A DNA stretch of 64,000 nucleotides. It comes from Pseudoalteromonas ruthenica (GTDB taxonomy: Bacteria; Pseudomonadota; Gammaproteobacteria; Enterobacterales; Alteromonadaceae). Numbering within the stretch: position 1 is the first letter of the stretch; the number at the start of each line of letters is the position of its first letter. The DNA lies in the NCBI RefSeq assembly GCF_008808095.1, contig NZ_CP023396.1, positions 2,431,001 to 2,495,000 on the forward strand, in the 5' to 3' direction. Shown here one piece after another: positions 1-7,655 of this stretch. The notes beneath the pieces are model-generated. The model did no database searches. It was not told the origin of the DNA and saw only the letters and a program-made list of their open reading frames with translations. The translations under genes were made by a program, and so were the position numbers.

Positions 1-528
1 CACCATGTTCACCACATCATCGCCATGCGATGAAAGCGCTTTACCACTAACAAAACGCCCCGGTTCCCGCTTCGGGCCTATAAGACCTCCTAGACGCAGT
101 GCCCGACCCCCCTGTTGTAACACGCGCTGTTCGGCAGCAAACAAACGCTGCTGGCGTTCACTGCTTAGCGTCAATTCACTGCTTTCTTTGTAGTCGCCAC
201 TCTGTTGAGGGTAGATACCCGAACTTGAGCACAATACGAACCCTCGGCCATGCAATGTTTGATAGAGCGCCAGCGCCGCCTCGAGGCTTTGTAGGTAGTT
301 GCTATTGGGGTTTCGACTCCCCGGAGTCATTGCGCATAGCCAAAACGCATCGGTTAAATCGAGGTCATGCTCAAGTTCACCACGCTCGTTAATAACAAAT
401 TGACGTTCGTGACTTTGCTCACCACGACGACGGTGCGTTGCTTGTACCTGCCACCCTGACGATAAACAGCGCTGTGCCAGCGCTTCACCAAGCCAACCGG
501 CTCCAATAATCACGATTTTTTTTGTCAT
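1..528 (-). CDS. NAD(P)-binding epimerase/SDR-like protein, partial (C-terminus outside window)
   Basis: An open frame of 176 codons runs leftward from an ATG at 526-528 and leaves the window without a stop. The first residues, MTKKIVIIGAGWLGEA, form a beta strand followed by a glycine-rich dinucleotide-binding loop (GxGxxG type). Further in, SSSGIYP resembles the S...Y region of extended short-chain dehydrogenases, and LRLGGLIGP fits the same fold. The family is that of YeeZ-like NAD-dependent epimerase/dehydratase proteins. The substrate cannot be told from the sequence. It is divergent from the BLUF gene, with about 70 bp between the two starts. The fold is fairly certain, the function unknown. 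Confidence 0.75.
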   Translation of the reverse strand, partial: MTKKIVIIGAGWLGEALAQRCLSSGWQVQATHRRRGEQSHERQFVINERGELEHDLDLTDAFWLCAMTPGSRNPNSNYLQSLEAALALYQTLHGRGFVLCSSSGIYPQQSGDYKESSELTLSSERQQRLFAAEQRVLQQGGRALRLGGLIGPKREPGRFVSGKALSSHGDDVVNMV

Positions 529-597
529 ATTTTCTCCCAAATTAACTCACCGCCATCTACACTTTGCACAGTACAACACCAAGGAATTCAACTTGCT

Positions 598-1020
598 ATG
601 TTTTTAGTTCGCTTAGTTTACGCTTCCCGTGTCAGTGATTCTCTCAGCACTGACGATGTGGCACAAATTTTAGAGCACTCGCGCAGCAACAACCGAAGTA
701 ACGATATATCAGGATTACTCTGTTTCAACCATGAATACTTTTTACAGTGTTTAGAAGGCTCAAGAGCCAGAGTGAATGCTTTGTACCAGCGCATACTAAG
801 CGATACACGGCATCAAGATATACTGCTGCTGAGCTATGGTGAGATCACTGAACGTAATTTTGGCCGTTGGAGTATGGGTTATATCCCCGCTTCAAGCATC
901 ATTCGCGAAACCACCATGCGCTTTAGCGGCAAAAGTGAGTTTAATCCGTATGAAATGACCGGCGATAGTGCCCATGCTCTACTGGTTGAACTGGCACGCA
1001 ATACCCCGACTTTGGAATAG
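598..1020 (+). CDS. BLUF-domain blue-light sensor protein (short form)
   Basis: This 140-residue protein is almost entirely one BLUF domain, which binds FAD non-covalently and senses blue light. The residues that define the photocycle are all present with the spacing known from AppA: Tyr8 (LVYAS), Asn32, Gln50 (FLQCLEG), Trp91 and Met93 (RWSMGY). After the domain only about 40 residues remain, with no fused EAL, cyclase or DNA-binding domain, so it must signal by contacting another protein. The gene lies 83 bp before hemN on the same strand, but an FNR-type site and room for a promoter separate them, so cotranscription is uncertain. Domain identity is very likely; the partner is unknown. Confidence 0.93.
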   Translation: MFLVRLVYASRVSDSLSTDDVAQILEHSRSNNRSNDISGLLCFNHEYFLQCLEGSRARVNALYQRILSDTRHQDILLLSYGEITERNFGRWSMGYIPASSIIRETTMRFSGKSEFNPYEMTGDSAHALLVELARNTPTLE

Positions 1021-1031
1021 TTCACGCTCAA

Positions 1032-1045
1032 TTGCTGTAGATCAA
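1032..1045 (+). promoter_or_regulatory. FNR/EtrA-type binding site upstream of hemN
   Basis: The sequence TTGCT-GTAG-ATCAA matches the FNR consensus TTGAT-N4-ATCAA at nine of ten fixed positions. It lies 59 bp before the hemN start. hemN encodes an oxygen-independent, oxygen-sensitive enzyme and is a known FNR-family target in other gammaproteobacteria, so activation under oxygen limitation is the natural inference. Confidence 0.6.
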
Positions 1046-1103
1046 AGCACCGCTGTGCAAGTTAAGTAAACTAGCCGCACTTCCACCTGTGTGAGAGAGC
1101 GTC

Positions 1104-2474
1104 GTGATAGCACAAGTACAATGGCACAATGAGCTAATAAACAAATACAACGTTTCTGGCCCGAGATATACCTCTTATCCTACGGCTTTACAATTAACCG
1201 ATGGGGCCGATGGCAATACGCTAATAAACGCACTAAATCAGTGTCAGGGCGATGAATTATCGTTGTATATTCACATCCCCTTCTGCCACCAACTTTGCTA
1301 TTACTGCGGCTGCAATAAAATTGTCACCCGCCACCAACATAAAGCGGATTTATACCTGGATTATCTAGGCCAGGAAATGGCGCTATTAAGTGAGCATAGC
1401 CGCCACTTAAAAGTTAAACAGCTGCACTTGGGCGGCGGCACGCCAACATTTTTAGATAGCGCACAAATGCACCGCTTAATGACTCTCATTAATGAGCACT
1501 TTAATATTGCCAGCGACAGTGAGCGCAGCATTGAAGTTGATCCCCGCGCTTTACCGCTAGAGCGCATTGATGAGCTTAAGGCACTCGGTTTTAATCGTAT
1601 TTCTTTTGGTGTTCAAGACTTCAATGATGAGGTACAAAACGCCGTTAATCGACCACAGTGCGCACAGGATGTAGAACAACTGGTTCGTCGCGCGCAAGCG
1701 GTAGGCTTTACCTCGGTCAATGTCGATATGATCTACGGATTACCGAAACAATCAACGGCTTCCTTTGCGCGCTCGATTTCCAGACTGATTGATATTGGCC
1801 CGGATCGCGTCTCGGTATTTAATTATGCCCATCTGCCAGAGCGTTTTGCCGCTCAGCGCAAAATTAAAGACGCCGATTTGCCCAGCGCCCAAGCCAAGCT
1901 GACGATGTTTAAAGAAACCCTCTCCGCCATGCTCGCGGCTGGATACCAATTCATTGGTATGGACCACTTTGCCAAGCCGGACGATGAACTGGCTGTCGCT
2001 CAGCGTCAAGGTCATCTGCACCGGAACTTTCAAGGATACACTCTCGGCGGCGACCTTCCCCTACTGGGTTTAGGCGTGTCCGCCATTTCGCAACTGGGCA
2101 ATCACATTATTCAAAACCACAAAGAGTTGAAGCTGTATTACCAAGCGTTAGAACATCATACTCTGAGTACCTGTAAAGCACTGACACTCAACGATGAAGA
2201 CCATATTCGCGCGGCGGTAATAAAGCAGCTTATTTGCCACTTTGAGCTAGATATGGACGCATTCTCAAATCAATACCATATCGACTTTAAAGCCCACTTT
2301 GCCAACGAGCTAGCGCAGTTACAGGGGTTTATTAACGATGACATGCTTAGCGTTAGTGGGCAGCATATTCGCGTAACTGCAAAAGGTATTCTCTTCATTC
2401 GCATTATCTGTATGTGTTTTGATCAATACTTGCAACAAAAACTCAACCAACAACGCTTTTCGCGAGTAATCTAG
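1104..2474 (+). CDS. hemN: Oxygen-independent coproporphyrinogen III dehydrogenase HemN
   Basis: The 456-residue product is a radical-SAM enzyme that decarboxylates coproporphyrinogen III to protoporphyrinogen IX in anaerobic haem synthesis in the cytoplasm. Cys61, Cys65 and Cys68 form the CxxxCxxC motif that binds the 4Fe-4S cluster, and Cys70 follows as in E. coli HemN. The N-terminal NKYNVSGPRYTSYPTA stretch, the GGGTPTFL motif (SAM binding) and the C-terminal HemN region are all present, and the length is as expected. The start chosen is GTG at 1104, which keeps the conserved N-terminus; no better ATG exists upstream. An FNR-type site precedes it. It ends 35 bp from the convergent DUF2489 gene. 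Confidence 0.96.
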   Translation: MIAQVQWHNELINKYNVSGPRYTSYPTALQLTDGADGNTLINALNQCQGDELSLYIHIPFCHQLCYYCGCNKIVTRHQHKADLYLDYLGQEMALLSEHSRHLKVKQLHLGGGTPTFLDSAQMHRLMTLINEHFNIASDSERSIEVDPRALPLERIDELKALGFNRISFGVQDFNDEVQNAVNRPQCAQDVEQLVRRAQAVGFTSVNVDMIYGLPKQSTASFARSISRLIDIGPDRVSVFNYAHLPERFAAQRKIKDADLPSAQAKLTMFKETLSAMLAAGYQFIGMDHFAKPDDELAVAQRQGHLHRNFQGYTLGGDLPLLGLGVSAISQLGNHIIQNHKELKLYYQALEHHTLSTCKALTLNDEDHIRAAVIKQLICHFELDMDAFSNQYHIDFKAHFANELAQLQGFINDDMLSVSGQHIRVTAKGILFIRIICMCFDQYLQQKLNQQRFSRVI

Positions 2475-2509
2475 AAGCGATAAGAAAAGCCGCTGTACAG
2501 CGGCTTTTC

Positions 2510-3010
2510 TTACATAAACACATGCTTACTGTTGGGGTCAGCTGTAAATTCACTGAGGATTTTCTCTGCATCCGCAAGAATATCCGCTTCCAACTCTTTT
2601 TCTTTACGCCAACGCGCACTATCTTGCTTGAAGATTTCCTTCTTCGAATATTTTTTACGCGCCTCGTGAGTAGGTAAGTCCTTGACCGCATCGTACATGG
2701 CATAGACACCCGGATAGTGCACCTGCAAATCGCGCTCTTGATCGAAGCTGTACTGACTCATAAGTACCCACACTCGTAAACACCCTTCCGAGTATTCACA
2801 TTGACCTTCTTTCATCGCTTTCGCGAGCAGGTGGATACTATCACTCAATTTTGCATTACGGGCTAAGCGCTTTTCGGCGAGCTCCGCTCGTTTAGCTGCG
2901 ATCGCCTGATTTTGCTCCTTCACTTGCCAAATCAAGCGCCCTGCATAAAAAGCCAACCCAGCAATGATCAGCGCCCCAATTACGATGGCAATGATCCACA
3001 TGGAATTCAT
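2510..3010 (-). CDS. DUF2489 family membrane-anchored protein
   Basis: The 166-residue protein begins with one transmembrane helix (about residues 4-24), followed by a basic, helical, probably coiled-coil stretch (about 30-55) and a soluble C-terminal domain with the pattern of the DUF2489 family. Its function is not known. Its start overlaps the stop of yihI by four bases (ATGA), so it is translated as the last gene of the methyltransferase-yihI-DUF2489 operon. A GAGG element sits upstream of the ATG. A second in-frame ATG three codons in is an alternative start. The family assignment is from memory of its sequence pattern. Confidence 0.8.
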   Translation of the reverse strand: MNSMWIIAIVIGALIIAGLAFYAGRLIWQVKEQNQAIAAKRAELAEKRLARNAKLSDSIHLLAKAMKEGQCEYSEGCLRVWVLMSQYSFDQERDLQVHYPGVYAMYDAVKDLPTHEARKKYSKKEIFKQDSARWRKEKELEADILADAEKILSEFTADPNSKHVFM

Positions 3011-3582
3011 TTTTTATCCTCTTCGTCTAACCACTCATCCGCCAAAGAATCATTCATATAACTATCAAGCAGATCTTCGTCATCCGCATAGTCTTCATCA
3101 TCAATGCCCAGTATCTCGCATAGTTGCTCATGACGTGCGACTTTGGCATTGAAATATTTTGCATCTTTGCCTGTTAACGTTTCGCCTTGATCATGGCGCT
3201 CAATAAGCGCTAGCAGGCGCTCATCCGCTTCAATCTGTGCCAACTCTTGTTGCGGACTCAGTTCTGGCTCATGCGCTTGGCGCAGAGTCGCTTGTGGTTG
3301 AAGATTGCGCCGAGGTTTAGACTCAGGCTTGCTCTGTTTAGGTGCCTGTGGTGTTAAGCTCACAGGCTTTTTGCTGCCCACCCGCTTATCTGTTTTGCCG
3401 CTCTCACTGCTCTCGCTACCCTCAACTTTTAAAAGTTGTGAATTACGGTTACCGGGCTCGGCACCTTTTTTCTTTTTCTTGCTGCGCTGCTCTTTCATCG
3501 CTCGCAGCTCTCTGAGCTTATCTTTACTTAAACGCGCAGTGCCGTTGTTGATGACCTTGCGGGACTTTTTCTTTCTCGTCAT
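3007..3582 (-). CDS. yihI: Der GTPase-activating protein YihI
   Basis: YihI is a GTPase-activating factor for the ribosome-assembly GTPase Der (EngA) and tunes 50S subunit maturation. The 191-residue product has the family's strongly basic N-terminus (MTRKKKSRK and a KKKKK run near residue 36), a low-complexity central linker, and an acidic C-terminal domain rich in Asp and Glu (DDEDYADDEDLLDSYMND). The gene starts 2 bp after the stop of the zinc-ribbon methyltransferase and overlaps the following DUF2489 gene by four bases. In E. coli yihI is next to csrC and hemN, as here. Confidence 0.9.
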   Translation of the reverse strand: MTRKKKSRKVINNGTARLSKDKLRELRAMKEQRSKKKKKGAEPGNRNSQLLKVEGSESSESGKTDKRVGSKKPVSLTPQAPKQSKPESKPRRNLQPQATLRQAHEPELSPQQELAQIEADERLLALIERHDQGETLTGKDAKYFNAKVARHEQLCEILGIDDEDYADDEDLLDSYMNDSLADEWLDEEDKK

Positions 3583-3584
3583 AG

Positions 3585-4238
3585 TTAATCTCTATCGCGC
3601 GGCCGTGTTAAGAAGATCACATCAGCCGCAATAAATTCCACATTAAATCCAAACTGCTCGGCGATATAAGCAAAGGTATCTTTGCTATAAAAGGCAATGT
3701 GTGTTGGATCATTTTTATAGTGCCAGGTGGCAAAACGCTCAGCATTGATAACTAACTTGGTCATCAAAGCTAAAGTGCCCCCTGGGCGCAATAATTCGTA
3801 CCATTGTCCAAGGACAATACTAGGTTCGGCCAAATGCTCTATTACTTCGGTGCTGCATATAAAGTCATAACGATCATTAAGCACACATTGATCAGGGTAG
3901 TAATAGAGATCATACAATGCCACTGTATGTTCTTGCTCTTGCAACATAGCAGCGAGTAAGGGCGCTGGCCCACAGCCAAAATCTAAGCCTTTACTTCGAG
4001 CAACTAAACGCTGCTGCAACGGATTAAAGACCCTGCTTAGGAAACGACGGCACCCTGGGTCATCAAGATCATTCTCATGATGATCATAGATGGCCTTCTC
4101 TTGTGCTGCCGTTACGTATTGGCACGCCGCTACAAACACCAATGCACAACGCTGGCATTGCCAGTAGTCGCGTACTTTGTCGCGGTAGTAGTGATTTGGG
4201 TTTGGGCTTTGACACAGCGGGCAGGTATTCGCTTTCAT
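3585..4238 (-). CDS. Zinc-ribbon class I SAM-dependent methyltransferase
   Basis: The 217-residue protein has two parts. Residues 1-36 form a zinc ribbon with two CxxC pairs (CPLC and CQRC). From about residue 95 there is a Rossmann methyltransferase domain with LDFGCGPAP as SAM-binding motif I and a later STEVIEHLAEP motif, the pattern of Methyltransf_11/23-type enzymes. The substrate is unknown; the ribbon suggests a nucleic-acid or ribosome-related target, but this is inference. It is the first gene of an operon with yihI and DUF2489. It lies just downstream of the Csr-type RNA terminator, so it must have its own promoter at about 4240-4258 or rely on readthrough. Confidence 0.85.
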   Translation of the reverse strand: MKANTCPLCQSPNPNHYYRDKVRDYWQCQRCALVFVAACQYVTAAQEKAIYDHHENDLDDPGCRRFLSRVFNPLQQRLVARSKGLDFGCGPAPLLAAMLQEQEHTVALYDLYYYPDQCVLNDRYDFICSTEVIEHLAEPSIVLGQWYELLRPGGTLALMTKLVINAERFATWHYKNDPTHIAFYSKDTFAYIAEQFGFNVEFIAADVIFLTRPRDRD

Positions 4239-4258
4239 AGCGTCTATTGTAACAGGAC

Positions 4259-4292
4259 AAATAAAAAGGCGGTAGAGCTAACCTCTACCGCC
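4259..4292 (-). terminator. Intrinsic terminator of the Csr-type RNA
   Basis: GGCGGTAGAG (4268-4277) pairs perfectly with CTCTACCGCC (4283-4292) around a 5-nt loop. On the minus strand the stem is followed by TTTTTATTT. Because no protein gene ends here, the terminator itself argues for an RNA gene to its right. Confidence 0.9.
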
Positions 4293-4540
4293 TCGCAACT
4301 CGAGCGCCAAAATGAATTTGGACACTTCTCCCTTCGACTTGATTTTAAGTCTTATTTTATTATTTTTGTTATCACTTTCCGTATTGTTTTTATTATCTTC
4401 CGTGTGGTGTTTTATTTTTCTCGGTCTTCCTAACTCTTTGTTATTCTTCCTTGGTTGTGCATCTTTCGATGCTCCCCTAGCGCACAAACTTGCCGCGATT
4501 CCGTTACGAATTTCCCTGTTGTTATTGTTTGTTGCGACAG
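4259..4540 (-). ncRNA. csrC: CsrB/CsrC-family CsrA-sequestering RNA
   Basis: Read on the minus strand, this roughly 280-nt stretch holds eight GGA motifs (plus-strand TCC at 4329, 4378, 4399, 4428, 4448, 4473, 4500 and 4513), mostly as ACGGAA or AGGAAG and mostly 20-50 bases apart, in an A-rich background. It starts with a small hairpin (GTTGC-TGTC-GCAAC at 4531-4544), lies behind a plausible promoter, and ends in a perfect 10-bp intrinsic terminator. This is the design of CsrB/CsrC RNAs, which titrate the translation regulator CsrA. The place agrees: E. coli csrC lies between engB and yihI in the direction of yihI, and the same holds here apart from an inserted methyltransferase and cytochrome gene. 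Open frames across it look like low-complexity by-products. Exact ends are estimates. Confidence 0.82.
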
Positions 4541-4545
4541 CAACT

Positions 4546-4573
4546 AATTTACTGATTCATAACTTAGTTACAA
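4546..4573 (-). promoter_or_regulatory. Putative promoter of the Csr-type RNA
   Basis: On the minus strand TTGTAA (4568-4573) and TAAATT (4546-4551) are separated by 16 bp, placing the start near 4540 just before the first hairpin. The -35 region overlaps an 11-bp palindrome, TAACTTAGTTA (4560-4570), which might be a regulator site. No clear GacA/UvrY box was recognised. Confidence 0.45.
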
Positions 4574-4742
4574 CTGGTTTAACTATTTTTTGTAGTTTTG
4601 TTGCTGTACCAAAATAGGTAAATTTTTTAATTTCATTAAGTTAAGGTTTATTTAGTGATTTAAAATGAGCAATAGATTACATTCACATATGGTCAATGTC
4701 TCACAAGCAGGTGGAGATATCGTCAACTTAATTAACATGCAC

Positions 4743-4766
4743 AAAAAAAGCAGCTAATGCTGCTTT
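4743..4766 (-). terminator. Intrinsic terminator after cytochrome c4
   Basis: AAAGCAGC (4747-4754) and GCTGCTTT (4759-4766) form an 8-bp stem with a TAAT loop, followed on the minus strand by a run of seven T. It lies about 45 bp after the cytochrome c4 stop. Between it and the Csr RNA promoter (about 4575-4742) I see no gene, only AT-rich sequence. Confidence 0.85.
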
Positions 4767-4811
4767 CTTAGTCACTTTTCAAAACCTCATCCATTTGGGC
4801 GAGGCTGAATT

Positions 4812-5444
4812 TTAGTGTAGACCACCTAGGTACTTTGATAAGACCTCGATATCTTCATCGGTCAATTTTTTAGCGATGTCACGCATCATACCATTGTGGT
4901 CATTTGCACGTGCACCATCACGGAATTTCTCTAGCTGCGCCTTAAGGTATTCCGCATGCTGGAACGAGATTTTTGGGAATCCAGCTAAAGATGTACCGTT
5001 ACCACGAGGACCATGGCACGCAGCACAAGCAGGAATTCCACGTTCAGCGTCACCTGCTTTGTAAAGCATTTCGCCCTGCTCGACAACATCTTCAGGGGTT
5101 GTGCCCTCAGACATATTGAGCGAGGCAAAATAAGCAGACAAGTCTTTCATATCTTGATCGCTCAAAGGCATTGCCATGCCACCCATGACTGGATCCGCGC
5201 GACCTTCTTCACCCCCAGAGGTCATGCCTAATTTAAATTCTTTAAGCTGCTTATATAGATACTCAGCGTGCTGACCTGCGATCTTAGGGTACATGGTGAC
5301 AGGCGCGTTACCATCAGCGCCATGACACGCAGCACATGTCGCCGATTTGTCTTTACCTGCGCTGGCGTCGCCATCAAATGCTGCTGCGTTGTTTGCACTC
5401 AACACACCAACTAACATAGTTAAGGATAGTGCTAATTTCTTCAT
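4812..5444 (-). CDS. Cytochrome c4, diheme periplasmic electron carrier
   Basis: The 210-residue product begins with a Sec signal peptide (about residues 1-22, ending AAA-FDG). It contains two similar c-type cytochrome domains, each with a CAACH haem-binding motif (near residues 36 and 141) and later methionines able to act as axial ligands. This is the layout of cytochrome c4, a membrane-associated periplasmic carrier that delivers electrons from the bc1 complex to terminal oxidases such as cbb3. It is transcribed away from engB and has its own terminator. The length fits the family well. Confidence 0.95.
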   Translation of the reverse strand: MKKLALSLTMLVGVLSANNAAAFDGDASAGKDKSATCAACHGADGNAPVTMYPKIAGQHAEYLYKQLKEFKLGMTSGGEEGRADPVMGGMAMPLSDQDMKDLSAYFASLNMSEGTTPEDVVEQGEMLYKAGDAERGIPACAACHGPRGNGTSLAGFPKISFQHAEYLKAQLEKFRDGARANDHNGMMRDIAKKLTDEDIEVLSKYLGGLH

Positions 5445-5699
5445 GGTAAATTCTCTGTTTCGGACCCTGTATTCGTTTACAATCTTTTCGATGCAATGGC
5501 TCTATTCTACACGATAAAAATTTCTCTGGCACGTTTTCTGCCCACATTAAGCTTATAAAATGCGGGGTTTTAAGGAAAATTTGTCTCAGCGCATAGTTTT
5601 GCCGAGCTTTCCTGACCCATTGCTTGCACCTTTAGCTTAGCCGCTTTCTGATATAAACTAGCGGTTAATCTAATTTTGGTGCCTCACTGAGGAGTTCAT

Positions 5700-6347
5700 G
5701 TGGCCAAATCCCGCGTTGATTATACGCAAGCTAAGTTTATAACAAGTGCCCCGGATATCAGTAAATTACCGGAGGACACAGGTATTGAGATCGCGTTTGC
5801 AGGGCGCTCTAATGCCGGTAAATCCAGTTCACTAAATACGCTGACCGAACAAAAACTCGCTCGTACTAGTAAAACGCCTGGACGCACACAATTGATCAAT
5901 ACTTTTGCGTTGCAAGAGGATCAGCGGCTAATTGACTTACCTGGATATGGTTTTGCCAAAGTGCCAATGGAGATGAAACTAAAATGGCAACGCTCTTTAG
6001 GTGAGTATTTACAAAAGCGCGAGAGTCTAAAAGGCTTGGTAGTGTTGATGGACATACGTCATCCCCTAAAAGATCTCGACCGTCAACTTATCGAGTGGGC
6101 CAGCTCCAGCGACATTCCTGTGTTGGCGCTACTGACTAAGGCTGATAAGTTCAAGCAAGGCAAACGTAAGTCTGAGGTGCTAAAGGTGCGCCGCGAGCTT
6201 GCTGAGGTAGCAGACAACATCACTGTACACGCATTCTCGTCGCTTAAAGGTACCGGCTTGAATGAGTTAAGAAAGCAGCTAGATGAGTGGTTTTTAGGGC
6301 CTGTTGTCACTCAGCCGCCGAGTGAAAACGACTCTCCTGCCGAATAG
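5700..6347 (+). CDS. engB: Ribosome biogenesis GTP-binding protein EngB (YihA/YsxC)
   Basis: EngB is an essential GTPase of 50S ribosomal subunit assembly. The 215-residue protein shows the P-loop GRSNAGKS (residues 35-42), the G3 motif DLPGYGFA, and the TKAD guanine-specificity motif, in order. The start is GTG at 5700, five bases after an AGGAG ribosome site; the ATG at 5698 overlaps it but is out of frame and short. The last 37 bases overlap the 3' end of the convergent DUF1285 gene. The C-terminal extension rich in Pro, Ser and Glu is not conserved. Confidence 0.96.
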   Translation: MAKSRVDYTQAKFITSAPDISKLPEDTGIEIAFAGRSNAGKSSSLNTLTEQKLARTSKTPGRTQLINTFALQEDQRLIDLPGYGFAKVPMEMKLKWQRSLGEYLQKRESLKGLVVLMDIRHPLKDLDRQLIEWASSSDIPVLALLTKADKFKQGKRKSEVLKVRRELAEVADNITVHAFSSLKGTGLNELRKQLDEWFLGPVVTQPPSENDSPAE

Positions 6348-6856
6348 ATTATAAACTCCTCACCCTGGGGCTGAGCGAGCTGCTCGGCCCACGCATAATA
6401 CACCGTACGCGCTAATTTCGCTTGCACCCCATAAGGCAGCTGCAGATAAGGCAGCTTCTGCCCTTGCGGGTCGGCATGTATAAGCAGCGGATGCTGTGCG
6501 CCGAGCACAAATTCACGGCCAATATTATCGATGCAAATAACCGCTGGATGCGCTGCGTTTTGCGCTGTAGCTAAACGCCAATCAACAATTAATAGCGGCG
6601 CATCGTCCACCCTGATAGCCATCTGTTCAATAGGGGTTTTTAGGTAGTACTGCCCTTGCTCACGCCACAACACCGAAGCAAACAACTTAACTAAACGAGC
6701 ACGTTTAATTTCGGTGCCGTGATGGAACCAACGACCATCTGCAGTAATATGAATGTCGATGGTGCCGCATTGCTGCGGCGACCATTGATCTAAAGGCGCA
6801 ATTTGCCCTTCAAGTTGCTGCGACAGAGCCGCTAGCGCTTGCTCATTACTGCTCAT
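6311..6856 (-). CDS. DUF1285 domain-containing protein
   Basis: The 181-residue protein matches the DUF1285 family in pattern: [18 protein letters not shown] near residue 30, then [17 protein letters not shown] and an [18 protein letters not shown] stretch. The family is widespread in gammaproteobacteria and uncharacterised. There is no signal peptide or membrane helix, so it is probably cytoplasmic. It follows yceI with an 11-bp overlap, which suggests translational coupling, and its 3' end overlaps engB by 37 bp on the other strand. Confidence 0.85.
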   Translation of the reverse strand: MSSNEQALAALSQQLEGQIAPLDQWSPQQCGTIDIHITADGRWFHHGTEIKRARLVKLFASVLWREQGQYYLKTPIEQMAIRVDDAPLLIVDWRLATAQNAAHPAVICIDNIGREFVLGAQHPLLIHADPQGQKLPYLQLPYGVQAKLARTVYYAWAEQLAQPQGEEFIIYSAGESFSLGG

Positions 6857-7430
6857 TTAAGGTCAATACAAAAGAGACAGGAACGGCGCGAGTTATAGAG
6901 TCTAACCCGGCTAATGACTTCAACTTATCGATCCCCGGTTGCAACGCAAAGTCAGCAGGACTTACTAACACTGGCATCATAGAACTAACCACCAGGTCAC
7001 CGGCACGACTTGCCACCACGCTCACAGCTATTTGCTGAGCTTTAGTTTTACCGTGTAACGCGAGCTGTGCTTGAACATTTCCTTGAGCCACGCCGGTATC
7101 TTTCGCTTGTGCGATTAACTCACTGACATTCGCAGTAACTTCCATCGCGGGAAACTCGACGGTGTTAAAAAGAAATTTCTGCATGCGCTCGTTGCGAATC
7201 GGGATCTGCGTCTCAACACTGTTGAGATCGATCGCTAGCTTAAACATACCGCTCTCATCAACGCTGCCTGAAACGTCTTTGAAGAAGTGGTTCTCCGCAA
7301 TAGCGTTATTCTTTACTGAGACAAAATTTACGCGGCTGTGATTATTATCTACCTGCCACGCAGCTAATGCACTGGTACTGCCAACAAGCAACGCTCCACA
7401 CATTAAAGAACGAACAAAACTATTAAACAT
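6846..7430 (-). CDS. YceI-family periplasmic lipocalin-like protein
   Basis: The 194-residue protein carries a signal peptide ending near ALA-AWQVD (about residue 24) and then one YceI domain, a beta-barrel that binds isoprenoid-type lipids in characterised members. The opening W-x-VDNNHSRVNF, the FNTVEFPAMEV stretch and the FVLTL end are typical. The role here is unknown. It is the first gene of a two-gene unit with DUF1285. A sequence resembling a Fur box lies 17 bp before its start. Confidence 0.88.
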   Translation of the reverse strand: MFNSFVRSLMCGALLVGSTSALAAWQVDNNHSRVNFVSVKNNAIAENHFFKDVSGSVDESGMFKLAIDLNSVETQIPIRNERMQKFLFNTVEFPAMEVTANVSELIAQAKDTGVAQGNVQAQLALHGKTKAQQIAVSVVASRAGDLVVSSMMPVLVSPADFALQPGIDKLKSLAGLDSITRAVPVSFVLTLNEQ

Positions 7431-7446
7431 TACGCTTTCCTTCGAT

Positions 7447-7465
7447 AAGAATGATTATCACCATG
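7447..7465 (-). promoter_or_regulatory. Weak Fur-box-like site before yceI
   Basis: On the minus strand CATGGTGATAATCATTCTT agrees with the 19-bp Fur consensus at about 14 positions, including the core GATAATCATT. It lies within 35 bp of the yceI start. AT-rich DNA gives such matches by chance, so this is only a candidate. Confidence 0.3.
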
Positions 7466-7583
7466 CTAGCAATAAAGTATCTACAGGTGAACTAACTACT
7501 CAGGGGTACTTAAAAAAATGAGTAAGGGATCAGCCAGTGGAATGCTAGGAAAGAGAATAAAAAACATAACAGAGAAGGAGTAG

Positions 7584-7614
7584 AAAAAGCCGGCCTACCA
7601 AAACGGTAAGCCGG
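7584..7614 (-). terminator. Intrinsic terminator of an unassigned transcript
   Basis: On the minus strand CCGGCTTACC pairs with GGTAGGCCGG (one G-U pair) around a 5-nt loop and is followed by CTTTTT. It lies about 250 bp beyond the polA stop and after another hairpin, so it probably ends a separate small RNA. Confidence 0.75.
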
Positions 7615-7655
7615 TATAGCAATCTGGGGAGAAGCTATCAATACGCTGTACCATC
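7584..7655 (-). ncRNA. Candidate Spot 42-like small RNA downstream of polA
   Basis: Between the polA end hairpin and yceI the minus strand has a second intrinsic terminator (see 7584-7614) that serves no recognisable protein gene. Just before it, from about 7655, is GATGGTACAGCGTATTGAT and then CTTCTCCCCAGA, which partly recalls the start of E. coli Spot 42 (GGTACAG...GAT...TTCT...CAGA). Spot 42 (spf) lies directly downstream of polA on the same strand in E. coli. Position and direction fit; the sequence match is weak, the candidate is shorter than the 109-nt Spot 42, and no good promoter is seen directly upstream. The true 5' end may lie further right, up to about 7800. Confidence 0.35.

Noticed and set aside
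4278..4487. Minus-strand 69-codon frame containing GRPRK, like an AT hook
   Set aside because: It runs inside the Csr-type RNA and ends inside its terminator stem; the Lys/Asn bias comes from the A-rich RNA.
4312..4617. Plus-strand 101-codon frame, rich in Leu, Phe and Ser
   Set aside because: Low-complexity translation of the complement of the Csr-type RNA; no ribosome site and no family character.
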